A stretch of DNA of 64,000 bases from Vibrio albus (GTDB lineage Bacteria > Pseudomonadota > Gammaproteobacteria > Enterobacterales > Vibrionaceae). Location: positions 310,001 to 374,000 of the forward strand of contig NZ_QFWT01000002.1 of the NCBI RefSeq assembly GCF_003144035.1. Reading direction: 5' to 3'. The notes under the pieces are model-generated. The model was not told the origin of the DNA. It did not search any database and saw nothing but the letters and a program-made list of their open reading frames with translations. Numbering within the stretch: the stretch's first letter is position 1; each line of letters starts with the position of its first letter. Below, in pieces: positions 57,328 to 64,000 of this stretch. The translations under genes were made by a program, and so were the position numbers.

Positions 57328-57543
57328 ATGACTATAGTTCTCATTACGTTCGGTGTTTTTCTCATCGTTATACTGTTAATGGCTATTGGTGTGATCCTGA
57401 ATAAAAAGACCATTAAGGGTAGCTGTGGCGGACTGAATAACGTAGGTGTTGAGCGAGTGTGTAACTGTGAAGATACCTGTGAAGAACATCAGCAGACGCT
57501 GTATCAAATTTCTGAGCCAGGTGAATCTGACAAAGAAAAATAG
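57328..57543 (+). CDS. NqrM-like (DUF539) membrane protein
   Basis: 71 residues: one membrane helix (VLITFGVFLIVILLMAIGVIL), then KKTIKGSCGGLNNVGVERVCNCEDTCEE with four cysteines. This is the pattern of NqrM, which is needed to mature the Na+-translocating NADH:quinone oxidoreductase, apparently by delivering iron. NqrM is normally beside apbE and nqrF, so a copy with DUF134 and NifX-like genes is unusual. Whether this is the only nqrM of the genome or a paralogue cannot be seen from the window. Confidence 0.82.
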   Translation: MTIVLITFGVFLIVILLMAIGVILNKKTIKGSCGGLNNVGVERVCNCEDTCEEHQQTLYQISEPGESDKEK

Positions 57544-57573
57544 ACTTTTCTTTTAACACCCGCTTAGAACATT

Positions 57574-57608
57574 AAAAAGGCCTTGGTAAACCACCAAGGC
57601 CTTTTTAT
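57574..57608. terminator. Bidirectional terminator between nqrM-like gene and satP
   Basis: AAAAAGGCCTTGGT-AAACC-ACCAAGGCCTTTTT, a perfect long stem with A and T tails between convergent genes. Confidence 0.92.
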
Positions 57609-57641
57609 TTATCCATTTTCGGCTTCAATCAGCAACAATTA

Positions 57642-58244
57642 TTATGCTGTTGCAGTTGCTGCTTCAGGTTGCTTAACGCGAGCAATACGCGGCTTACCGA
57701 CAGGAAGAACTTCGCGGCCAAACTCGTTATTCAAAACCTGAGCCATCGCAAAGTACACAGCGCTCGCACCACAGAAGATACCTTCAAAACCAGCGATCAT
57801 GCCGATAAATTCGTTGTGGGTGAAATCACGAATAGCCAGCAGGGCAAACAGGATTGTCAGAGAACCGAATACGATCTGTTTTGCTGTTGGATAACACAGA
57901 GAACCGATAAACATAAAGCCGGTAAAGATACCCCAAAGCGTCAGGTACCACCCCATGAACGGAGCCGGGCTTGCTGGCAGACCCATTTTCGGCATAACGA
58001 TAAGACCAACCAGTGTCAGCCAGAACAGACCATAAGAAGTGAAAGCCGTAGTACCAAACGTATCACCACGCTTAAAGCACATAATACCAACGATAACCTG
58101 ACTCAGACCGCCGTAAAAAATACCCATCGCCAGGATCATAGAATCAATCGGAAAGAATCCCGCATTGTGGATATTCAGAAGGATGGTAGTCATACCAAAG
58201 CCCATCAGACCTAAAGGTGCTGGGTTCGCTAGTTTTGTCGACAT
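57642..58244 (-). CDS. satP: Acetate/succinate transporter SatP (YaaH family)
   Basis: 200 residues (E. coli SatP 188). The family signature NPAPLGLMGFGMTTILLN is at residues 7-24, followed by six membrane helices typical of the GPR1/FUN34/YaaH family. Transports acetate and succinate across the inner membrane with protons. It lies alone between the terminators at 57574-57608 and the guaA terminator. Proximity to nifJ, which makes acetyl-CoA, may be coincidental. The C-terminus is short and Ala/Thr-rich. Confidence 0.93.
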   Translation of the reverse strand: MSTKLANPAPLGLMGFGMTTILLNIHNAGFFPIDSMILAMGIFYGGLSQVIVGIMCFKRGDTFGTTAFTSYGLFWLTLVGLIVMPKMGLPASPAPFMGWYLTLWGIFTGFMFIGSLCYPTAKQIVFGSLTILFALLAIRDFTHNEFIGMIAGFEGIFCGASAVYFAMAQVLNNEFGREVLPVGKPRIARVKQPEAATATA

Positions 58245-58413
58245 CTCGGCATAGCCCTATTCAAATTAGTGTATATTCAACTTATTGTAAAAAGTTGCAG
58301 TAAAAGTTTAAGCGGGCGAATATTAGTCGATTATGTGACCAGATTCAACTTTTATTAGAGCTAAAGAAATAAATATTTTTTAGAGTATTAAGACCATAAA
58401 ATAAACAAAAAAA

Positions 58414-58438
58414 CCTCCTGCATTCGCAAGAGGCTTTT
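58414..58438 (-). terminator. Intrinsic terminator of guaA
   Basis: Minus strand CCTCTTGC-GAAT-GCAGGAGG followed by seven T. It lies about 45 bp after the guaA stop. Confidence 0.85.
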
Positions 58439-58479
58439 CATTTATATTTAGCTCGGAATCAGAGCTGGGATTCAGTCTA

Positions 58480-60060
58480 TTATTCCCACTCAATCGTCGC
58501 TGGTGGCTTACCGGAGATATCGTAAACCACACGGGAAATACCATCGACTTCGTTGATGATACGGTTAGACACCTTACCCAGGAAGTCATATGGCAGATGC
58601 GCCCAGTGAGCGGTCATAAAGTCGATAGTCTCAACCGCACGCAGAGAAACCACCCAGTCGTATTTACGGCCGTCACCCATTACGCCAACCGAACGTACTG
58701 GTAGGAATACCGTAAATGCCTGAGACACTTTATTGTAAAGATCTGCAGCATGCAGCTCCTCAATAAAGATAGCATCGGCACGACGCAGCAAGTCACAGTA
58801 CTCTTTCTTGATCTCGCCCAGTACTCGCACACCAAGACCCGGACCTGGGAACGGATGGCGATACAGCATGTTGTAAGGCAGACCAAGCTCAAGACCGATC
58901 TTACGTACTTCGTCTTTAAACAGTTCACGCAGTGGCTCAACCAGACCCATTTCCATATCGTCAGGCAGACCGCCTACGTTATGGTGAGATTTGATCACAT
59001 GCGCTTTACCGGTTTTAGATGCCGCTGACTCGATAACATCAGGGTAGATAGTGCCCTGTGCCAGCCATTTTGCACTAGACAGTTTCTTCGACTCTTCATC
59101 AAAGATATTGATAAACTCATGGCCGATAATCTTACGCTTCTTCTCAGGATCGGCTTCGCCCTTAAGCGCATTCATAAAGCGATCTTCTGCGTCTACTTTG
59201 ATGATATTCAGACCAAAGTGATCACCAAACATTTCCATCACCTGATCGGCTTCGTTCAAACGCAGCAGACCGTTATCGACAAATACACAAGTCAGTTTAT
59301 CACCGATAGCTCGCTGTACCAGCATAGCTACCACAGATGAGTCCACACCACCGGAAAGAGCCAGAATAACTTCGTCATCCCCAACTTTTTCTTTGATACG
59401 GGCCACTGCGTCATCAATGATAGACTGAGACGTCCACAGCTTTTCACAGCCACAGATGTTCAGCACAAAGTTTTCCAGCATACGCATGCCCTGACGGGTG
59501 TGCGTCACTTCAGGGTGGAACTGTACGCCGTAGAAACGCTTCTCTTCATTGGCCATAGCAGCAAACGGACAGCTGTCAGTTTCCGCCACTTTCTGGAAAT
59601 CAGCAGGGATAGCAACCACTTTATCGCCGTGGCTCATCCATACATCCAGCAGAGCATTACCGTCTTCAGCAACCGCATCTTCAATGTTCTTGAACAGTTC
59701 ACACTCAGCAATCACTTCTACCTGAGCATAACCGAATTCACGTTTGTCTGTCGCAGCTTCTACTTTACCGCCCAGTTGCTCAGACATAGTCTGCATGCCG
59801 TAACATACGCCGAATACCGGCACACCGGCATTAAATACATACTCAGGAGCGCGTGGAGAGTTGTCTTCCGTTACACTTTCCGGGCCACCGGAAAGGATAA
59901 TACCGTTCGGGTTAAATTCACGGATATCCGCTTCATCAACGTCCCAGCTCCACAGCTCACAGTAAACACCGATTTCACGGATACGGCGTGCGATAAGCTG
60001 CGTGTACTGAGAACCAAAATCCAGGATCAAAATACGTTGGTCATGAATATTTTTTGTCAT
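58480..60060 (-). CDS. guaA: GMP synthase (glutamine-hydrolysing)
   Basis: 526 residues (E. coli 525). Aminates XMP to GMP with glutamine and ATP. N-terminal class I glutaminase with the nucleophile Cys in [11 protein letters not shown] (about 84) and [13 protein letters not shown]-loop ATPase with [15 protein letters not shown] (about 230); C-terminal dimerisation domain ending PPATIEWE. Same strand and order as guaB, but the 187-bp gap holds the second 80-bp inverted-repeat element. Confidence 0.98.
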   Translation of the reverse strand: MTKNIHDQRILILDFGSQYTQLIARRIREIGVYCELWSWDVDEADIREFNPNGIILSGGPESVTEDNSPRAPEYVFNAGVPVFGVCYGMQTMSEQLGGKVEAATDKREFGYAQVEVIAECELFKNIEDAVAEDGNALLDVWMSHGDKVVAIPADFQKVAETDSCPFAAMANEEKRFYGVQFHPEVTHTRQGMRMLENFVLNICGCEKLWTSQSIIDDAVARIKEKVGDDEVILALSGGVDSSVVAMLVQRAIGDKLTCVFVDNGLLRLNEADQVMEMFGDHFGLNIIKVDAEDRFMNALKGEADPEKKRKIIGHEFINIFDEESKKLSSAKWLAQGTIYPDVIESAASKTGKAHVIKSHHNVGGLPDDMEMGLVEPLRELFKDEVRKIGLELGLPYNMLYRHPFPGPGLGVRVLGEIKKEYCDLLRRADAIFIEELHAADLYNKVSQAFTVFLPVRSVGVMGDGRKYDWVVSLRAVETIDFMTAHWAHLPYDFLGKVSNRIINEVDGISRVVYDISGKPPATIEWE

Positions 60061-60123
60061 TTTCTCTTCTCAAAACTTTATTGAGTTACTCCGTCACCTG
60101 CTTACTCAAATAACATCGTATAT

Positions 60124-60203
60124 TCGTCATTCCTGCACAGGCAGGAATCTCATTCAGAACAAAGGTTATTTTAAGCAGATCCCTGCCTAAGCTGGGATGA
60201 CGA
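60124..60203. repeat. 80-bp inverted-repeat element (TCGTCAT...ATGACGA), copy 2
   Basis: TCGTCAT (60124-60130) and ATGACGA (60197-60203) bound a region with TCCTGCACAGGCAGGAATCT on the left and CCCTGCCTAAGCTGGG on the right. Same span and layout as 29214-29293. It lies between guaB and guaA, so it is in the middle of the presumed guaBA transcript and would fold into paired hairpins. Confidence 0.85.
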
Positions 60204-60247
60204 TAAATCTTTAGAGGCTATTAAATATAGCCTCTATAAATATTAGC

Positions 60248-61714
60248 TTACTGACCTAAACGGTAGTTTGGCGCTTCTTTCGTGATCTGTACATCGTGCA
60301 CGTGAGACTCTTTCATACCGGCACCTGAGATACGGACGAACTCAGCTTTAGTACGCATAGTCTCAATAGTCGCAGAGCCAGTCAGACCCATTGATGAACG
60401 CAAACCACCCATTTGCTGGTGAACAATCTCTTTCAGGCGGCCTTTGTAGGCGATACGGCCTTCGATACCTTCAGGAACCAGCTTGTCTGCCGCGTTATCA
60501 GACTGGAAGTAACGGTCAGAAGAGCCTTGAGACATCGCGCCCAGAGAGCCCATACCGCGGTAAGATTTGTATGAACGGCCCTGATAAAGGATAACTTCAC
60601 CCGGTGCTTCTTCAGTACCTGCGAACATAGAGCCAACCATCACACAAGATGCGCCCGCTACGATAGCTTTACAGATATCACCAGAGAAACGGATACCACC
60701 GTCGGCAATAACTGGAATATCATAGGTATCAGCGACTTCAGCCGCATCAGAAATAGCGGTAATCTGAGGAACACCAACACCGGTTACGATACGGGTAGTA
60801 CAGATAGAACCAGGGCCGATACCCACTTTCACTGCGCTGACACCGGCTTCGATAAGTGCCTGAGCACCAGAAGCCGTTGCTACGTTACCACCAATGATAT
60901 CCAGTTCAGGATAGGCTTCACGAGTCTCACGGATACGTTGCAGAACGCCTTCAGAGTGACCGTGTGAAGAGTCAATCAGCAGCACATCAACACCCGCTTC
61001 AACCAGAGCGGCAACACGCTCTTCGTTACCCGCACCAGCACCAACAGCAGCACCGACACGCAGACGGCCTTGCTCGTCTTTACATGCGTTTGGTTTTTTC
61101 TCTGCTTTGTGGAAATCTTTCGCCGTGATCATGCCTTTAAGCTGGAAATCATCGTTAACAACCAATACTTTTTCAACACGGGCTTCGTGCATTTTCTCCT
61201 GAACTTCTTCACGAGGTGCACCTTCTTTCACGGTTGCCAAACGCTCTTTTGGCGTCATTACTTTTTCAACAGTTTTGCTCAGATCAGTCACAAAACGAAC
61301 ATCACGGCCAGTAATAATACCCACCAACTCATTGTTGTCAGTAACAACAGGGTAACCGGCAAAACCATTCTTTTCAGTCAGCTCAAGAACGTCAGCAATA
61401 GTATTCTCTGGTGTAACCGTAACAGGGTGAGCGACCACTCCTGCTTCATAAATTTTCACCAGACGAACCTGCTTAGCCTGCTCTTCGATGGACATATTCT
61501 TATGGATAAAGCCGATGCCACCTTCCTGAGCCAGAGCAATTGCAAGGCGTGCTTCCGTTACTGTATCCATAGATGCAGAGATCATCGGAATATTCAGTGT
61601 GATATTTTTCGTCAGGCGGGTGCGAAGATCCGCTGTGTTAGGAAGAACAGTAGAATGTGCTGGGACTAGAAGAACGTCATCAAACGTTAGGGCTTCTTTT
61701 GCGATTCGTAGCAT
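60248..61714 (-). CDS. guaB: Inosine-5'-monophosphate dehydrogenase
   Basis: 488 residues from the ATG at 61714, equal to E. coli GuaB; the frame to 61762 is an unconserved extension. Oxidises IMP to XMP, the rate-limiting step to GMP. Start [24 protein letters not shown], two CBS domains (about 93-205), the catalytic Cys loop [15 protein letters not shown] (about 300), and the flap region GMGSLGAM...SSDRYFQ. Divergent from xseA, as in E. coli. Confidence 0.98.
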   Translation of the reverse strand: MLRIAKEALTFDDVLLVPAHSTVLPNTADLRTRLTKNITLNIPMISASMDTVTEARLAIALAQEGGIGFIHKNMSIEEQAKQVRLVKIYEAGVVAHPVTVTPENTIADVLELTEKNGFAGYPVVTDNNELVGIITGRDVRFVTDLSKTVEKVMTPKERLATVKEGAPREEVQEKMHEARVEKVLVVNDDFQLKGMITAKDFHKAEKKPNACKDEQGRLRVGAAVGAGAGNEERVAALVEAGVDVLLIDSSHGHSEGVLQRIRETREAYPELDIIGGNVATASGAQALIEAGVSAVKVGIGPGSICTTRIVTGVGVPQITAISDAAEVADTYDIPVIADGGIRFSGDICKAIVAGASCVMVGSMFAGTEEAPGEVILYQGRSYKSYRGMGSLGAMSQGSSDRYFQSDNAADKLVPEGIEGRIAYKGRLKEIVHQQMGGLRSSMGLTGSATIETMRTKAEFVRISGAGMKESHVHDVQITKEAPNYRLGQ

Positions 61715-61922
61715 TGCAATATCTCTCAACAAAGGATTATAAAGAAAAAAATCCACCCCCATCGTTTCGCATAATAAGGATGAATCTGAATTGATATTGC
61801 AGTCGGATTATACGCATAAGGTAATCGGTTAGCTACACATTTTTTTCAATTTTATTTGCATTCCACCCCTTGATATGTATTATATTGCGGCTAATTTCCA
61901 TACCTATGTCCGGTAACACTCT

Positions 61923-63329
61923 GTGCCAGCATCGAATAATCCCGCTATTTTTACCGTTTCCCGTCTGAATGCCGAAGTCCGTCTGTTGCTCGAAAGTGAG
62001 ATGGGAATTGTCTGGTTAGTCGGCGAAATGTCTAATTTTTCCGCGCCGGTTTCAGGCCATTGGTACTTTTCATTAAAGGATTCCCGTGCACAGGTAAAAT
62101 GCGCCATGTTCAAAGGGAACAATCGCCGGGTAACCTTTAAGCCCGCCAACGGAAATCAGGTACTGGTTAAGGCACGCCTGTCTTTGTACGAGCCTCGTGG
62201 TGATTATCAGCTTATTGTCGAATCCATGCAGCCGGAAGGTGACGGAAGACTGCAGCAGGAATTTGAAAAGCTAAAAATGCAGCTGGCTGGCGAAGGTCTG
62301 TTTGCCCAGTCGAAGAAACAGCCCCTGCCGGAGAATCCGACCCGCGTCGGCCTGATTACATCCAAAACCGGAGCCGCACTGCACGATATTCTGAACGTAC
62401 TTAAGCGCAGAGATCCCACCCTTCCGGTCGTGATCTATCCGACCATGGTACAAGGTGAAGAAGCTGCCATTAAAATTGCACAAGCTATTGGCCGGGCAAA
62501 CAGCCGTAATGAGTGTGATGTACTGATTGTCGGCCGGGGTGGCGGCTCTTTAGAAGACCTATGGTGTTTTAACAACGAAATTGTGGCGCGAACGATAGCG
62601 GCAAGTGAGATCCCAATCATCAGTGCAGTCGGCCATGAAATAGATGTCACGATTGCTGACTTTGTGGCAGATGTCCGGGCTCCTACTCCCTCTGCCGCGG
62701 CGGAATTAGTCAGCCGGGATCAGACTCATAAGCTTCAGGCCATTACCGTAAGGCATGAAAAATTGCATAGCGTGATGCAAGGTTATCTGTCGAAGAGGAA
62801 TATTGCCCTGCAAACCCTGCTGCACAAGCTGGAAAAGCAACATCCGAGCTACCGATTAGAAAGACAGAGCCAGCGGCTGGACGATCTGGAATCCCGCCAG
62901 CAAACGGCAATGCAGCGTCATCTGACAGTTAAGCAACGCAAGCTGGATCGCTTATCTTATCAGGTTGAACTGCATTCTCCGGTTCGGGTCATTACCCAGC
63001 AAAAGTTCACTCTGAGCCGCAGTAAACAAAGACTGCTGGACGCCATGGACAGACAATTGCTCAATAGCAGGCACCAGATTGCGCTGGCCGCAGAAAAACT
63101 GGATGCCGTCAGTCCGCTGGCGACATTGAAACGAGGCTACTCTATCACCAGGGACGATAAAAATCAGGTGATCCGTCATCCCTCAGACGTACAGCCGGGC
63201 AGCCGGCTCATTACGACTCTGGCGGATGGTGAAATCCGCTCCATCGTTGAAAATAAACAGACTGAAGAAAACCACTCACAACACTCATTGTTAACAGACT
63301 CATTGTTAACAGATAGTTCAGCCCGATAA
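61923..63329 (+). CDS. xseA: Exodeoxyribonuclease VII large subunit
   Basis: 468 residues. OB-fold DNA-binding domain (residues 8-105: IFTVSRLNAEVRLLLESEMGIVWLVGEMSNF), catalytic domain with VGLITSKTGAALHDILNVLKRRDP, VGRGGGSLEDLWCFNNE and SAVGHEIDVTIADFVADVRAPTPSAAAEL, then a long coiled-coil region that binds XseB (gene at 11196). The GTG at 61923 is the start that fits the family. The C-terminus contains a perfect 15-bp tandem duplication (63283-63297 and 63298-63312), repeating LLTDS. Confidence 0.96.
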   Translation: MPASNNPAIFTVSRLNAEVRLLLESEMGIVWLVGEMSNFSAPVSGHWYFSLKDSRAQVKCAMFKGNNRRVTFKPANGNQVLVKARLSLYEPRGDYQLIVESMQPEGDGRLQQEFEKLKMQLAGEGLFAQSKKQPLPENPTRVGLITSKTGAALHDILNVLKRRDPTLPVVIYPTMVQGEEAAIKIAQAIGRANSRNECDVLIVGRGGGSLEDLWCFNNEIVARTIAASEIPIISAVGHEIDVTIADFVADVRAPTPSAAAELVSRDQTHKLQAITVRHEKLHSVMQGYLSKRNIALQTLLHKLEKQHPSYRLERQSQRLDDLESRQQTAMQRHLTVKQRKLDRLSYQVELHSPVRVITQQKFTLSRSKQRLLDAMDRQLLNSRHQIALAAEKLDAVSPLATLKRGYSITRDDKNQVIRHPSDVQPGSRLITTLADGEIRSIVENKQTEENHSQHSLLTDSLLTDSSAR

Positions 63330-63340
63330 GTTATATAAAT

Positions 63341-63955
63341 ATGTCACTACTTTACTTTATTGATATGTTTGGTACCGCCATCTTCGCTATCTCTGGCGTA
63401 TTACTGGCCGGACGCTTAAAAATGGATCCTTTTGGCGTCATTGTGCTCGGAAGTGTCACCGCAATTGGTGGCGGAACCATGAGGGACATGGCTTTAGGCG
63501 CAACCCCGGTTTTCTGGATCACCGATACTTCCTATCTCTGGATTATTATCGTAACCTGCCTGCTGACCATCTGGCTGGTGCGCCGGCCGCGCCGCCTGCC
63601 GTGGTATGTGCTTCCGGTGTGCGATGCCATCGGTCTGGCGACATTTGTCGGTATCGGCGTGGAAAAATCCCTGATGTATCAGAATTCGTATCTGGTCGCC
63701 ATTATTATGGGTGTACTGACCGGCTGCGGAGGCGGGATTATTCGTGACATACTGGGCAAGCAGATCCCGATGGTACTTCGTAGTGAAGTGTATGCCACCG
63801 CCTGTATTATCGGCGGCACTTTTCATATCACAGCACTCGCTTTGGGCTACGACAATAACACGGCCCTGCTGTCGGGCATTATCTCTACACTGATGATCCG
63901 CCTGGGTGCGATAAAGTGGCACCTTTCACTGCCAACCTTTGCGATTGATCGCTGA
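63341..63955 (+). CDS. TRIC cation channel family membrane protein (UPF0126, YicG-like)
   Basis: 204 residues with seven hydrophobic segments arranged as two repeats, each carrying the signature loop: GGGTMRDM (about 47) and GGGIIRDI (about 130). This duplicated architecture is that of prokaryotic TRIC channels (UPF0126, YicG/YadS). A role in K+ or glycine-related transport has been proposed for relatives; the substrate here is not known. The start lies 11 bp after xseA, so it is probably co-transcribed. The remaining 45 bases of the window show no feature. Confidence 0.88.
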   Translation: MSLLYFIDMFGTAIFAISGVLLAGRLKMDPFGVIVLGSVTAIGGGTMRDMALGATPVFWITDTSYLWIIIVTCLLTIWLVRRPRRLPWYVLPVCDAIGLATFVGIGVEKSLMYQNSYLVAIIMGVLTGCGGGIIRDILGKQIPMVLRSEVYATACIIGGTFHITALALGYDNNTALLSGIISTLMIRLGAIKWHLSLPTFAIDR

Positions 63956-64000
63956 CTTACGCAGCACACAGTACACTCGCATTCAAATTCTTTGGCATGT

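Noticed and set aside
61740..61800. PurR box upstream of guaB
   Set aside because: Best alignment (TGCGAAACGATGG) matches the consensus too poorly to call.

Overview
The window is chromosomal DNA of a Vibrionaceae member, most likely a Vibrio. Support comes from the sodium-driven flagellar stator pair pomA/pomB, crl, frsA, a GcvB small RNA, the chitin-regulated-type minor pilin cluster beside dnaJ, the recN-bamE-ratAB-smpB-ssrA run, and a tmRNA tag reading ANDENYALAA. Base composition looks like an ordinary mid-40s % G+C Vibrio. Most of it is housekeeping sequence with conserved gene order. No CRISPR array, phage or complete insertion sequence is visible.

Layout. (1) 1-9031: a membrane protein with a GGDEF-like domain that has lost its catalytic motif (5' end outside the window), a GGDEF protein with an SGEEF motif (cdgG-like), ppnN, xni, rlmM, gcvA, the divergent sRNA gene gcvB, and thiI. 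(2) 9130-14246: pomBA behind a very good sigma-28 promoter, then xseB-ispA-dxs. (3) 14380-23437: one long minus-strand series proBA-nrdR-ribD-ribE-ribBX-ribH-nusB-thiL-pgpA, with crl upstream. (4) 23529-33267: frsA, a PurR-controlled purine permease-gpt operon, an 885-bp non-coding region with a probable unannotated sRNA, pepD, and purL with its own PurR box. (5) 33558-39426: mltF, a frame-broken small basic ORF, tadA, and minor pilins fimT-pilW-pilX-pilV with pilE divergent. (6) 39539-43735: dnaJ-dnaK-grpE with sigma-32 promoters. (7) 43911-48998: nadK, SOS-controlled recN, bamE, ratBA, smpB and ssrA. (8) 48999-57543 is the more accessory part: a gene-free stretch after ssrA, a PAS-GGDEF cyclase, a pirin, a truncated SixA-like pseudogene, queED behind a structured leader, pyruvate:flavodoxin oxidoreductase nifJ, and a three-gene unit (DUF134 regulator, NifX-like protein, NqrM-like protein) behind a perfect 24-bp palindrome. 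(9) 57642-63955: satP, guaBA, xseA and a TRIC-family membrane protein.

The least ordinary content lies between genes. A modular repeat family (heptads of the type RRCTAGA plus a TACAGAGCG...GAATACAGAAA hairpin module) sits at three gaps into which genes or RNAs converge; at one gap it supplies the stop codons of both converging genes, dxs and pgpA. A second family of 80-bp inverted-repeat elements (TCGTCAT...ATGACGA) occurs twice. The permease-pepD gap holds a probable CRP-linked sRNA, the queD leader contains mutually exclusive stems, and the DUF134/NifX/NqrM unit may be a small metal-cofactor cassette. The functional readings of these are inferences from sequence alone.
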